DNA of 64,000 nucleotides from Hypsibius dujardini (GCA_001579985.1 LRSR01013122.1:62001-126000), one strand, 5' to 3'; numbered from the stretch's first letter, positions 1-12,738 are shown. The notes: generated by a model not told the origin, from the letters alone. A program made the numbers and translations.

Positions 1-196
1 ACTGCCACGATTTTAAGGGTGGGTTTAGCCCCGCCCACCCCTGATAGACTGTACGTGACGTCACGGATTCACTTCCGTTCATCAACAGTTCAGTTTAGGC
101 CCGTCAAGAGCGCAGTGAAACCAGTGAACACAAGTTGGACCGGGGGTCGGTAAATTACTTTTAGGGCAAAAAACCCACCCTTAAAATCCTAGCAGT
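1..196. repeat. Short terminal-inverted-repeat element (MITE-like)
   Basis: The first 26 bases and the reverse complement of bases 171-196 match at 24 of 26 positions; both ends start ACTGC and share a block reading ATTTTAAGGGTGGGTTT. The element is about 196 bases with no coding capacity, the size and form of a non-autonomous DNA transposon (MITE). Inside it, 54-65 is a perfect palindrome (CGTGACGTCACG) containing a consensus CRE/ATF site. The left end coincides with the window edge, so a target-site duplication cannot be checked and the element could be longer. Confidence 0.6.
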
Positions 197-497
197 ACAG
201 TAATACTGCACGGTACCCGCTGGCCATCAGCGAAATCGAACGGAAAATTAAGGCGGTGTCACGTTTCCGTCGGCATACATTTTACTTCAAGTCTGACAAC
301 ACATCTTCCTTTGATACGGATGGACACGGGACACGACGCATAAACATTTGACCAACGCATGCCGAACGGAAATTGGTCAGCCACATTTTAGATGACTTTT
401 ATTGCAAGAGACTTCAACTGACTGATGAAACTTATCCCCGATCACCGATCTCATCTCTTAATTTTGTAGGCCTATACGTCAACGCCCAAACTACAGT

Positions 498-689
498 ATG
501 AGGTATCCTATTTTGATGCTATACCTTGCCGGGACCGTGTGGGGAACCTCTCCAGTCCAGGAAATATTTCGTCTTCAGGCTAATAATCCGCTCTTTGACT
601 TGGGAGGGCATTCAACAGTTCCAGTCAACGCCCATTCGTCAGTTAAATCCCTAAGTCATATCGGAGGAGACTCAATTGTCTTTACATCG
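498..689 (+). CDS. Candidate signal-peptide first exon, possibly of the anosmin gene
   Basis: An ATG at 498 opens a 64-codon stretch starting MRYPILMLYLAGTVWG, a good signal peptide, and it ends at a consensus donor (GTAAGT at 690) in phase 0. The first clear anosmin exon at 4322 also begins in phase 0, so the two could join directly or through undetected exons. The rest of this exon shows no cysteine-rich or WAP sequence, which anosmin normally has just after its signal peptide. It could therefore be the start of an unrelated small gene. The link to anosmin is inference from strand, phase and order. Confidence 0.35.
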
Positions 690-3600
690 GTAAGTCTTCA
701 GCATTAATTCTGTACGATTATACTGTGCTCCACAGTTTTCAATGGCAATCGGAAGTACTTCCCTTTGAGTTCAGTTTAATGTTGCTAGTTAAAAGCGCAG
801 CAAGAATAGCTTAAACAGAAAACTGGACGCTTGGGCTACAGTACATATGGCCGGTATGTTGATCTTTATATGGGCGACATGGAAGAGAGGAGCAAGTGAA
901 GTGTTGCAAGGCAAGTGAGGGAGATGTTTGTCCGTCTTTTGAGAAGGGGTGCCAATTGATGGGTTAAAAAGTAACAAATATTTGAAGGGTCTTTTCTTGC
1001 AAACAGCAAGACTGGTTTCTAAGCTGCTGTCCACACCACAGAAACCGCGCTTAAAAATATCCTTGCGCTTTAGCCATAATATTTCCTTTCGATGGTGGAT
1101 GATGGATTTGTAAGGTGTGATATTCGTTGGCAGTCCTGTCTTTTTGGAGATGCAGTTATTTTTCTTTCATGGCTCGTTGAGAAATGATTCTGTTTGGACA
1201 CCTGTCAACCGTCTTTGCGTCAAAACAAAACCGCAAAATTAAGCTTGCATGACAAATGAGCACTGCTTTAGATTTATCGTTAAACCTTCGTAAGTGAGTC
1301 AGTACTGCGAGATGAAAACATTTTTAATTGTTAATTGAAAATGAGACGATTGCCCGCTTTGACTATCTATCGTACGGTACTATGTCAGATGTACTCTTTC
1401 CATCTGGATGTCTTTTAAACAGCAAACAATGTGACGTTCCAGCCATGACATGTTGCCCATAATATACGGGTCGCTATGTAGATACAGTAGACGCCTTGAC
1501 GTCCGGTCAGTTTAACTTTTGCTGGACAGTCAACATGTGTTTGTATTCCGATGAGAGGATCGAGACAAATAAATGGAAGAAGGAAGGATATTGCCTGACT
1601 TTAGCCAAGGTCCTTTTCTTATTACTCATACACAGGCAGCAGTCAAATGGAACGAGAGACATATTAATGTTTGTTGACACACACTTGCGGGGTCAGACTT
1701 TGCGTCCAGCGATAAAGTGACCATAAACTGCATATTACTCCGGGATGCGGGAAGGAACGAGAAGAACAAAAGAGGGGCTATCTTTCTTATAACAATCTCT
1801 CCAGAAGAAGGGAGGTACGACCCCAAGACGGCCTTTTAACTGTTTTGTGGACGTGAAAAATTGTTTACATAGTATATCTCTCCCAGGCAATATACAAGTA
1901 CGAGTATTATGATCAGGGAAGGGAAAGGGTCAAGTCTGTTGGCGCTCGCGACGCCTGTCTCAAGTTTGACCCATTCAAACTTCACTGCAATCCCTAATGA
2001 ATCTTCAGACTTTTTTCGTAAGTTTTACTGGCGAACCAGACAGTACGTACTTAAACCCCACGCATGAAGATTAGTCTGGTGGAAACTTGTTGTCATCTGT
2101 TGGATATTCAGAGAGCGTGATGTTTGCGGATGGAGACCAGCGGTTGAAGAATGAACAATGCATTGCAGCCGGCAGAATGTTTCCACAGCCGGCATGTTGA
2201 TTGCTGTTCTAACCTCAAACTCTTTTGTCTTTTACATGCTTGCCATACAATTTTAAATTTACTTCCTTTATTTGGTGTAAAGTGAAAAGTAAGCTAAAGC
2301 AGACGGGACAGAATGTAAAAGAGCAGTGAGTTGCAAAAGCAATCTGCCATCAATTTGAATACGTACTCGTACAGACTCTTTCGAACTCGCAGTGGATGGG
2401 CAGGGCTCATTCTAACATAAGATTTTCACTTTTATCATTCCAGTCCGCTTTAATAGCTAACACATTGAGACTAATGATCTTATCGGGGCACTTGTAATCG
2501 CGCGTCGGCGTCAACTTTAAACGATTCTACTGATCCGGTCCTTCAAGGTGAAATGAGGGCGATAATGGACAGATAAGGACACCGAGTGGCACGCTGATGC
2601 CCACTGTCCGGTATCTTCTTCACTTGCGCGTAGGCGCAGTGTTACTGTGGTTTCTCTACACTGTACTTTCTATTCTTTCGGCCTGCAATGCAGTTAGAAA
2701 AGAGTAAGATTAGGAGAGTGACCCAACTCGATAGACAAGGCAGGGGATCCTGCCTCTAGTTTGGGCCTCCCAAGTTGCATTGAGATGATAATTTGTGCAA
2801 TATTATGCTGATTAGCTGCCTTTAATACAAAGTATCTCTTGCAGACTTTGGTCAATAAAGCCTTCCTCTATCTGTGTGACTTTGATTAGCCTCCCTCTTC
2901 CCGTTGCAATCTCCCGCATAAATAACGTTTCATAATCAAAGCTTGGCTGGCCAATTTGAAATATATGGACCATAACAGAGGCTGCACCGAATATAATGAA
3001 TATTATGCAGTCCAACTACGCAATATTTATAAGACTGGGGGATTGCTTTTGGATGGGGAGTTGGGTACTCACAAGCATCGACAGACAGATCGATTGAAGA
3101 ATGCTCAAGTGGAGCCGCTTAATCGTCCAAGCATCCACTTGAATACTGTTTGTTCCATATTTCCCACTCGCAGTATGTGACCACTGACCACTGCCTGCAA
3201 TATGTTGTCCTATTGGATAGGCCAAAAAATCTTATCGCTCCAGTAAACAGCACAAAAATGGTCAACTCTTCTGAAATCACATCGAAGATTTCTCCGCACT
3301 CAGTTATGGTCGTATTGTAACCAGGCATAAGACTACAAATCAGTTTTACAGAGTATTTGTATCTTGTATGCCGCCCAGGGGTCAACATGGAACATATTGC
3401 ATTTTCCATCATGAGGCCCGGTCCATCGGGGCCGGATGATGTAACTTTATCTCTGCCATAACAACAAGGGACGTACAGTCCAGTTCAACAGTAGAAACCC
3501 ATCAAGCCGTAGCTACAGTATAAAACTTGACACACGTGGCCATTGGCCATACCAACGTACAATCGTAATCGTACAGTGTAACTTATCCTATACATATTCA

Positions 3601-4321
3601 TTGATGTTTCGCTGATCTGTACCTGGCCTAAATTTTGCACAACTTATTTAATTTTTAAAAGCGCATGTTAGGTAGATAAAGATAGGTTTCAGTTTTAGTA
3701 CTACTACAGTGTAACTAGAAAAAAATAAAACTATATATCTCTATGTGCATGCGGTATATACCGAATGTTCGCTTCCTGCAGAGGCGTTGGGTGGAACGCT
3801 TAAATTAGCATAAAGGCCATATAAAGAGTGTGCGCCAACAATTTAGTCATAATCCGAAGGCCCGAACCCGTAATATCTCTCCATCTCCCTCTCTCATCAC
3901 ATAAACCATTACTAATGGAATTTCTCTGCATGCATAAACTTAACAGTATCACGAAATTCCATCATAACTGGCACATTTGCCCATTTGCTCCAATTTAAGC
4001 AAGACTCAGACCTTCTCAATCCTCTCCACACACTTGACACAAAAACCCAAAAATGAGAAAAGCAGTCGTAAGGAATTTCTCATCACAACTCGCCGACCAC
4101 TCAAACCGTCCCTACAAGGGTGCAAGTAGTTTTTGCCAAGGAATGTTCCCACAGCTCACGGAAAATGAGAAAATTATTAATGATTCTTTTCAAATCACTT
4201 TGCCATTCGAGACGAAAACAAATTTGATACGTCCGAGAACAGTACTCCTTTCATGACTACTAAAGTAGATAATCGTAAAAGATTCACCATGCAATTTACT
4301 GGACATCTCTTCCTTTTTCAG
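690..4321. other. Presumed large intron or 5' region of the anosmin gene
   Basis: About 3.6 kb without a coding exon I can support. I looked for the cysteine-rich region, the WAP four-disulfide core and the first FN3 domain expected upstream of 4322 and did not find them. Several open frames of 65-115 codons exist on both strands but lack splice context or recognisable sequence. Confidence 0.4.
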
Positions 4322-6074
4322 ACACCCTTGACTGTCCATGTTGTGTTGCCACCACCTCGAAACTTGACACTCCTTACGTCCGGTATCGATCCGGACGGGA
4401 AGGCTTATGTCCAGATATCGTGGCTCCCTCCCACTACGAACGTCGTTTCTTCAGCAACGGATATCTCTCCAACATCCGTGGACCGGTACCGAATCACTTG
4501 GCACACTCAAGTTAATCCGAAAGAAGAATTCCGTAAAACAGTAGACGGGGTAAGTGTATTGTATATGTACTGAGCCTTCTGTTTGAAACCTTCTATGGCA
4601 GAGAGTTATGACGATGGGTTGGTCGTTCTAGGAATCGACTTCCTACACCATTGAGCACTTGCAACCAAACAGCCTTTTCGTGGTGGAACTCCAAGCTTTC
4701 CGGTGGGTAGGGGAAAAGAAGCTTCGCAGCATGAAAGTGTCGCTGGTCGTTCGCACAATCATCAGAAAAGCCACTTACGCAATTTCTCAAGGTATGTATA
4801 CATGTACATCTGCAGAGTCTCTGCTCTAGTACTCGTACGCTCATGCTGCTTTGACATTTACAGATAACATGGACAAAGACAGGCACTTGGATGGGACTTT
4901 TCTGCTGGCCGATCATAATATAACAGTCAACGCTGTTTTTTTCCAAAATGGCCTGCTCAAAGCAAACCTCTCCTGGTCCCACATCCCAACGAAGCTGATT
5001 GGGGAAAAGAGCAGATATCCAGACTCTTATGTAGTCCGATGGTACCCGAAAGTTTGCTTGGGAGCCGAGAGAAAAGAAGGCTCTCCGGAACGGCTCTTGG
5101 TCAAGCCATTACTCACCACCACCAACACCAATAATGTCCTAGTGTACGACCTCAACTTTAACTGCCGGTACGCTGTGGCCATCTATCAGCGTACCAACGA
5201 AGAGGGCGTGGAAAGGCTCCTCACGGAGAGGCTGTGCGGCGTCAAACACTTTGTCACACCGTTATGTGATGATGTGGTGGTGCTGGGCTCGGCACTACCT
5301 CACTGCCCAAAGCTCCGTAAGTTCAATCTTCGACACTATACTCCGAACCATCACTTAGAACTCATTATACTGTATACTGTTTAGTCAGACCATTAAAATA
5401 GATCGTTTGCATGCTTCAATTTGGGGCGAATACAAATGACACACAGTGGACCCTGTAGTCTCTACACGTACAGTACTTTTACTGGTATTTACTTTGTTTC
5501 CATTACAGATCCTCGCCTTCCGGGATCGCCGCAGAATGTGTCCTGCTTGTTCCTTGTACAGGTGAATGAAATCTCCGCCACCTGTTCCTGGGAGCCGCCG
5601 CCCAATCCGGAGCAGCCTATCATTGGTTATCGGACAATGTATGCCAGAAAGTTGCAGGAACCAAACGGCCTGTACGGATACCATCCGTTCCCGGTGTTGA
5701 ATCGGAATTCCTTCATTATGAAAGTTCTTGAAGACGTAAGTGTATAATTATTTAGACTTAACCTTGTAGTCCGTTGCCTGCTCCAGGTCATCGTTCGCTT
5801 CCTTTTGCAGGACGAAATGTCCTTCAGCATTGCCAATTTGGAACAAGAAACCGAATACATAATTCACATTCAGGCAATCTCTTCGACGGGATTCGGACCG
5901 TGGACCCGGTTGGAATTCGTCACACCGCGACTTATGAATTCGGTGGCGCTCTCACAGACCAGGAACCATAGCAAACAGGAACTTCTTTCTAGTGCAAACA
6001 GTCTTTTCGGTAACCGGTTCTCTTCGTGTCATCTTATGTTTCCTTCCGTTTTCGCGTTAATAAGGCTACTATAA
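4322..6074 (+). CDS. ANOS1: Anosmin-1 / KAL-1 homologue, FN3 domains 2-4
   Basis: Five exons (4322-4549, 4632-4791, 4864-5316, 5509-5735, 5811-6074) agree in phase and encode 443 residues. Anosmin is a secreted extracellular-matrix protein that binds heparan sulfate and FGF receptors and guides axons and neuron migration. The order matches human anosmin FN3-2 onward: PPPRNL with an ISW strand, then VDG and LQPNSLFVVELQAF, then VVRWYPKVC with YDLNFNCRYAVAIY and a paired-cysteine linker, then a final FN3 with CSWEPPPNPEQPIIGY. The C-terminus ends in a hydrophobic stretch (MFPSVFALIRLL) instead of vertebrate anosmin's histidine-rich tail, so a GPI anchor is possible. Introns are short (72-192 bases). 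The N-terminal cysteine-rich, WAP and first FN3 regions were not found, so the gene model is partial at its 5' end. Confidence 0.88.
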
Positions 6075-6415
6075 ACGTCTAAAGTTCTGCCATGTGTTCT
6101 GTCTTTCACTTCTCCTTCCAGTAGCGCTTGTTCCTCCTCAGCCCAATGGTACTAGTATATTGCTGTAATAAAGTTCTTCCGCACAAGGAACAGAGAAGCC
6201 CACAGGATCAACTGTGAAGGATGTGTTAAATGAAATTTCAAGCCAAATGTAAAATATAAAAGAGACCGCCAAGAGCACAAAGGCAGCTTGCGTCTAAAAT
6301 AGAAGCTCAAAGAAGGAGTTTGAGGATGGATGAAGTGAAACAACCCAATCAGAACGAATGAAGCAACTAACGAAGTCAAAACAAACTGAGACGAAACAAT
6401 TTATACCACCAGACA
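6075..6415. other. Convergent 3' flanks of anosmin and the C-clamp gene
   Basis: The stops of the + strand anosmin gene and the - strand C-clamp gene face each other across about 340 bases. I see no gene here; it should hold the two 3' UTRs. Confidence 0.6.
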
Positions 6416-8233
6416 TCACTCCTCCTTCCCATTGTCCAGGCTAAACCGGCTGCACTTTTTCTTCCTGTAACCGGATCGAAAGAGGACAATTGTCAACCAA
6501 GGAAAACAGAAGGAGACAAAACAGTCTATTGAATGAGCGAGACTGCAACTCACCATTTGCACATGTTACACCACTGACTTGCTGACTCAACACCGTACAC
6601 GCCCCTGCATTTGCGCATGTTCTTGGACTTTTTCACCATCTTCCCATCACCCCGGATCAGTTTGACTTTCTTCGGCACCAGTCGCGTCGAGTCGGTTCTG
6701 GCAAATGGTCTTTTGGGAGCAGAAGCAGCCGCACCAGCAGTGTATTTATTTCCCAACACCGATGGTCCTCCAATAATCTTATTCACCTTTCGCATTGCTG
6801 CTGCCAGCATCTTCCTAGTCATTCCGTTGCCATTCTTCCCGCTAAATACCATAGCCGGACAGCTGTCTGACCGCTTACACAACATTACCGGTTGCTGTTT
6901 GACCGGAGAAGGCGGCCCACTGTAACTGGCAATCACCTTCTCCACATCCTCCTCAAACTGCTGGACACTCTGCTCATCCAGTGAGTACTCACTCCCATCT
7001 TCCGTTTCCATACCGGAATCGCTCTCTTCCGTCCCCTCCGACGAGGAGGTTGATGAGGCTGTCTCTCCGTTCTCAGAGGAAGTACAGTAGCTCTCCTCCG
7101 GCTGTTCCTCATACAGATCGGACACGCATTCACTAGGAGATGTCGGTTTGGCCCATTCGAAATGAACCGGTTCGGATGAACGCCGAGAAGGAGCAGTCAT
7201 GTTGCTGTTCAAGAGTGCCAGCGTCAAATCCGCATCCCACACTGCCCTTACCATGGTGGTAAAATTGTCCTCCGACAATTCAAAGTGGCCCAGCGCATGA
7301 AACTGGCCAATATGCTTTTCCATCAAATCGACGCTGGGATAGACGATGAAACACCGGGCACACTCGAAGTGAAGCTGACTCAGCTGCGAGGACGAAGAGT
7401 AGGAGCGCAGCGGCGCCATCGCCACTGCAGCAGCTGAATCGGTCATTGATTCACTCATTGGAGAGTTGGGCGGTGTCATGATGCCTAATACAGGCGACAG
7501 AGGGCGCTGCAGCAGCTGCTCTGACTGAGGGTGAGAAGGAGCCGGAGGAAGGTCAGTCATGGCGCCGTAAGAGAAGGGATGTAGCTCCGCCGCAGGAGAC
7601 ATGGGCAGGGCGACCACGTCGGGATTGAGTTGTTTGGTGGAGAGAGAGAGTTGCGAGAAGGAGGCGAAAGAGGGCTGCTCATGCTCGCTGTTGTTGTTGA
7701 AGATGCTCTCCCAGTCGGAATGGACCGAACTCGTTTCTGACAGGTCGTCTGCACCGGAATCTGCAGGACTGCTGACACTACCGGAGAAAGAAGAGAAGGA
7801 GTTGAAACTGTGGAAAGAGGCTCGGCTGCTCTTCTTCGGCGACGAGGTGGGCTTCTTCTTGTAATCCCATAGAACGGATTTGGGGATGGGAAGAGGTTCT
7901 GGTAGCATCATATGAGCTTTGAAGGCGGCCTTGGAATACCTCCATTCGCACTTAGAGTTGTTGAAGGTGGCTGGGAGGGTGCGTTGCTTGGTCAGCTGCT
8001 GCGGTTGTTTGATGTTCTTCTTGGTGGGGCTCTTCTTGTTGGCTTTGTTTTTGATAGTTGGGAGAGGAGCCCAATGGTCGCGGACGCTACTAGTAATGTT
8101 ATAGTTGAAGCGGCCTAAACTGGCGGGCATCGTGCTGGCCATCTCGACTTGTTGATCCTTCCTTCTTGTGTCCGTTGATGAGCCGACTTCCGTGAAATTG
8201 CAAATGTAGATGTTGACATACACTTCCCAGTCA
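6416..8233 (-). CDS. C2H2 / C-clamp transcription factor of the ZNF395/ZNF704/SLC2A4RG family
   Basis: Two coding exons: 6554-8233 and 6416-6464. The large exon holds a long Ser/Pro-rich region, one C2H2 finger (FECARCFIVYP...HIGQFH) and the start of a C-clamp (KCRGVYG, WCNMCKW). The ORF appears to stop at that W, but a GTGAGT donor splits the Trp codon, and the acceptor at 6465 restores W-KKKCSRF followed by a stop. The result is a complete C-clamp (C...WCxxCxWKKKC) as in ZNF395/ZNF704. C-clamps bind DNA directly, so a nuclear transcription regulator is likely. The exon starts at an acceptor (8234). The first in-frame ATG is at 8142, giving 545 residues. A possible 5' UTR exon with a GTGAGT donor lies near 9015. 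Confidence 0.85.
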
Positions 8234-9720
8234 CTGCAAACAACACGGAGGAATTAGTAAAGTAAATGCCAAGTGGCAAACAATCAATCAATAACCGAGG
8301 GACAGCATTATAACAAGTACAAATGGCTCAACAAATCAAGCAATCCACGGCATCTCATAAAACACTTTGAGCGAATGTAAAGCTAGTGAAGCGTCAAGGC
8401 AACCAACCAATCAGTCAATAGACCAAGCCGTAGCAGCAAGCAACTAAATGCGGCTTGAAAGAAGCCTCAATCAATTATTCAAGCGCTTGAACCTGCGTAA
8501 AAACGTATAAAAACTTGATTTTTGGCAATCTATAAACAATTTCGGAGCTACATGAGATCTAGCAATGAAATCAGCATGCAGCAAAAAATACTTGAAGAAA
8601 AATTGCGAAACGGCTCACACAATCCAGTTCAGATAACGATCCATCTTGCTGCTGCTACACTCAAATGCAACTCAATTTAAAGAATAATTCTTGCATATTC
8701 CAGCAGCTGAACCACTCGAGCATATAGCTCAAGATAGCAAATTTTAGACGAAAGGTAAAAAAGGCCAACATATTGCGTGGAAAATGACCAGCGCGCGTGA
8801 CATTTCGCAATGAGCAGTGATGTCGCAATCCAGGCAATGCAATGCTCCATCCAGCAGTATGCTTGCCTTTGGCATTCAGCCATTCCCACACACACGTAAA
8901 CCAAGATTAAAACAACTTTTTTCAACACAATTTTCATTTTTCTATTTAGAATAGAGTTGGAAAGAGGTGAATGATTGAGTCAAGTCCAGGCCATTGCTCA
9001 ACACCTTGACACTCACCTTGGATTGCGCAAGCCACTTTTCCTTGCAAACAGATGGATTAAAGGTGCAAATGTTGACGTGGATGTGAGAGAAGAGAAAAGT
9101 GGGATAATCTCAAGAGGATGTGTTGTTGTTTGGGAGGTAGGGAAAGTGTCAGGAGGCAGAACGTGGCACAGGAAGGCGATCAAGATGGCGCAGCCAGAAA
9201 AGAACAGAACTAACGATGACGAAATAGGCTACTGCGCAATGCATATACGGGCGACTGTATCAAATGTGAAGGAGAGAAGGGACGGGAAGCGCAGTGTCGT
9301 CATCGTACTGGTACACTCATCGCGATGGCCGCCTGCCACGACACCCGCCGCCGACGGAAAACGACCGGCCGGCTAACCAAAACGCGATAATTTTCGTTCG
9401 CCAAAAATCCAGCCACGGGTAGCCACAAGAATGCCGCTTCTGATTGGCCCTCGTAAGTGGAACACCCCAATCAACCGAGGCCTTTTAAAAAAGGGTCCTA
9501 CGCCATTGTGCAGCTATTTTCGTGGCATATGCTGATCGCCTACTCGCGAGAGAGCGCCACTTGTGGGACATTTCTTGTCCGGCTGATGGCGCCACAACCT
9601 CTTACATTCCTAGTCCCATCCAATAGAGGGCGACACTTGATTTTTCTTTTTCTAGCTATGACAATTCCAAAAGTTAATCAGTTTCAATTTGAAAAGAGAG
9701 AGTTAAATTATAAAGTCAGT
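8234..9720. other. 5' intron/promoter region of the C-clamp gene and 3' flank of the first Gly/Tyr-rich gene
   Basis: No supported coding exon. On the minus strand an AAG|GTGAGT donor near 9015 could end a non-coding first exon. A CpG-richer stretch around 9290-9420 could be its promoter. A 133-codon open frame on the plus strand at 8975-9376 has no splice context or family resemblance and looks like chance. Confidence 0.4.
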
Positions 9721-10334
9721 TTACAGTAGTCTTTGCAGTGAGACGACGGTCAAAAATAGGCACAAGAGAGATGAAAAAGTAAAAAGTCCAGATGTATGCT
9801 TAGAATGTGCGGCGTTCCAAGAACCAAAGCCGCCACCAAGTGATCCAAGTCCTCCACCTAAGCCACCAAGACCTGGGCCTCCTGAAATGTGGAGCATTAA
9901 TTCGTTCCAGAGCAGCTTCTCATCTCCCATACATATCATATTGTACGATACATACCCATTGCTAACCCCATTAACGCCATTGGGTTTTGGGAATTGTCTC
10001 CTTGGTACATGGACGCTTGCCAGGAAGACATATAGGGCATTCCACCGATTCCACCGTAGAAACCCGAGAGATACGGTTGTGTGAATCCGTAATAAGTGCT
10101 GTTTTCAATTTGAATTGCTTTATTTAGCAGATGAATGCGCATGAATCAGGATGACTTACATGGGATTTAGGCGGCTATACATGTTGTATCCACTTTGGCC
10201 CGGTACGCCGCTCTGACCTGGTGAGAAAAGGGACCGCGCCGTCAGAGGAGGTAGATAATGGGACAGACAAACTAACCCTCAACATTCGACCAAACTGCCA
10301 AGAACAAGCAAATTGAAATCCTGGTCTTGTCCAT
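9721..10334 (-). CDS. Secreted Gly/Tyr-rich protein, GPI-type tail (cluster member A)
   Basis: Four exons (10277-10334, 10160-10217, 9956-10098, 9721-9881) joined by introns of 59-74 bases encode 139 residues. Residues 1-20 are a signal peptide (MDKTRISICLFLAVWSNVEG), with a phase-1 intron falling at its cleavage region. A GFYGG motif at 51-55 follows a Tyr/Pro-rich stretch. Next come a Met/Gln/Ser-rich segment, a Gly/Leu repeat (GGLGGGLGSLGGG) and a hydrophobic tail (LFTFSSLLCLFLTVVSL) reaching almost to the stop, which suggests a GPI anchor. It is the only minus-strand member and is divergent from gene B. No function can be assigned. All splice phases agree and the architecture is shared with its neighbours. 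Confidence 0.75.
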
Positions 10335-11633
10335 TTCTGTGAGAAGGAAACATGAAATTCTAAGTGCGGTATAGTAAGTGCTGTTCACAGGCCTCAAAAT
10401 GGGTAGAATAATTGCTAAATGGTTCATAATGGCTTGTTGGAACAAAATATCGCAACTGACCATCTTCCGACGATTTGGCGAACCATCACACAAAATGAGG
10501 CCATAGAAACTTGTACCGAACATGCTAAACGATAGTTTGTCTACAATGTAAGTAATTATCACTAGTATTCAATGACTGACCCGACGGTTCCAGAAACGTG
10601 AGTCCAGAATATCTCTCAAGCTACCGGTCGAATCGGACTGCACAAATATATTGCTTCACTTTGGGTTATAAATAAATTCCGACAGTTTAGGTCGCTGATG
10701 TGCGGCCATGCATTCTGGATGAAGCATTCATATTTGTACTGTATAAGACACCATACGTAGACGAAGGGATTCGATTCCAATAAAGCAATTATCAAGTCCA
10801 ATTACAACGTCTACCTCGAAGCCCAAAAATCCTTTTATCTAGTGGCGAAGAGGTAATGCAAATGATGCTCTAAAGCGGAAGAATCTTTGTCAAGAATTCA
10901 CTCGTAACAAAACGTTATAAAAAGTAGTCTGGTATAACGTACGTACTGTACATTACTTCGAAATGGTAAAAGAGATAAAAAACATTCAACTTTTGGGTAG
11001 CAGCGCGTGCGTTGTGGCGCACAGCACAGCCGCAGCCGCAAAAGCAGTGAGGACAGCGCGCGATCTGCTCTAGCGATGCCGGAAGACCGGTATATTGGAC
11101 GGACCTAAAAAACTCGACGCTGCCAAAGAGAGTCGGAGCTGCTGTAGCCTTTTGACAGCATACCTTTAGCAGCACCGACCGACCGACATGCGACATGACA
11201 AATTCAACGACGGCTGCGCCAGAATCAATATCACGTTTTAGAGGTATTTGATGTTTTTGTTTGAGCGCGAGAGCTTTCGATTTCGTCGACTTTCATATGT
11301 GCTTGTTCCATGTCCAAGGACCGGAGAGACCCTGTCCTTCTATTATTACTGTCAATTTTACTGTGACGCATCACACCCGCCCCAGTTTTGTTGCAACACT
11401 CACCGGCTATATTGATGCGGCAAGCCCTATTCATATTTATTCTTCTTTTCTGATTGTACTCTAATCAAAAGTCGGACAATTCTACTTTTAAAGTATGATC
11501 ATGACTATAGCATAGTATTCCGTGTTCTCCAATCCCAAAGAACGTTTTTCTACCCAAGTTGTTGTAGATAATCACATCGTACAGCGTTATTATTACAGCG
11601 TGTCTCGACAGCTCGTTGGATTTCTATTGAAAT
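10335..11633. other. Intergenic region between divergent cluster genes A and B
   Basis: About 1.3 kb separating two divergent members of the Gly/Tyr-rich family, so it probably carries both promoters. I see no coding exon, RNA gene or repeat that I can support. Confidence 0.5.
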
Positions 11634-12136
11634 ATGGCCAGTTCAAAAAGGATAGTGATAACCTTGGGAGTCGGTCTGCTCATCTTTTTCAGTGGCGTAT
11701 CAGGTCAGTCCAAATTATAAATCCTTAATCGTAGTAATTATGTAACTGTCAGCAACCGTAAAATATACCTTACTTATCGGACTACTGATTGTTAATATTT
11801 GAAAAAAATATATGGTTTGATGTTTGTCTCGTAGGTCAAGCCATCAATCCGATGATGTATGGCATGGGACAGTACATGAATCCGTATTATACCGGCTTCT
11901 ACGGCGGTTTCGGTAACATGGGGCACATGAATCCTCTCGGCTACCAGATATCCAGTGGAATGTCCATCCCCGGAATGGGTCAGCAACAACAACAACAGGG
12001 AGGAGGTTATGGCGGAGGCGGATACGGCGGCCGAGGACTCTACGGCACCGGCTCACTTTCCACAGCTCCAAATCTTTTGCTATTGCTCATAGGAACTATT
12101 CTTGCACTCAAACTGTCGGGTGTGGTTTTAGTTTGA
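11634..12136 (+). CDS. Secreted Gly/Tyr/Gln-rich protein, GPI-type tail (cluster member B)
   Basis: Two exons (11634-11703, 11835-12136) encode 123 residues. Exon 1 is exactly a signal peptide (MASSKRIVITLGVGLLIFFS...), ending in phase 1 with G|GT, as in genes A, C and E. The mature part reads QAINPMMYGMGQYMNPYYTG, then FYGGFGNMG (GFYGG at 44-48), then six glutamines and GGGYGGGGYGG. The last 25 or so residues are hydrophobic (NLLLLLIGTILALKLSGVVLV), typical of a GPI-attachment signal. Composition is low-complexity without cysteines. The product is probably tethered at the cell surface; its role is unknown. Confidence 0.78.
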
Positions 12137-12738
12137 AAATCTACTTCCATAAACTTGCTGACTTGTTGCATTTGAATAAGAGCTGCATTATCTGTGCATT
12201 TTTCATTAATGATCCAAGCCCGTGCCTACGTTTGGAGCGCAGAAACATCTCTTGAATGTTTGTTATCAGTGGTTGACCATGGTTTTTTAACGCGTTTCTC
12301 GTTAGCAAAAGTCGGTAGTGAGCGGAGAAACCAGAAAATGGTAGCGTAAATATGAACGGGGCACTTTGAGAAGTGAGAAAGCAATCAAGGCAACTGCATT
12401 AAAGTGGACTATTAGCCCGCGGTCGATGCACTTACCGCCCCCATGTTATTTACGCAAAGCACAGTACGTGCTGTGCAGCGAGGGCCTTCAAGATCCTAAT
12501 CACATTACATTTTTGAGCAAACACAGGTCGTACAGATCAGAACAGCTGTGGTGCTTTTTTAGGCCGCCGTATAGTAAGTAATACGTACGAAAAATGTGCT
12601 GATCGTAAGCATCTCCGTCTCCGTAGGTGTTACGTCTGTACAATTCAATAGCGACTGCGTCGAAGTTGTTGTAAAGCACTCGACTGTGAGGACCATGAAA
12701 CGGTTGATATTCTTCCAGTGTCCAATTTCGATTTAGAA
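12137..12738. other. Intergenic, between cluster genes B and C
   Basis: About 600 bases holding the 3' flank of B and the promoter of C. I see no further gene or repeat. Confidence 0.5.

Noticed and set aside
8975-9376. A 133-codon plus-strand open frame
   Set aside because: It lies over the likely promoter and 5' exon region of the minus-strand C-clamp gene, with no splice sites or family resemblance. It is probably chance in GC-richer DNA.
10750-10800. A B-box-like GGGATTCGATTCC
   Set aside because: No A-box or acceptor stem at the right distance.
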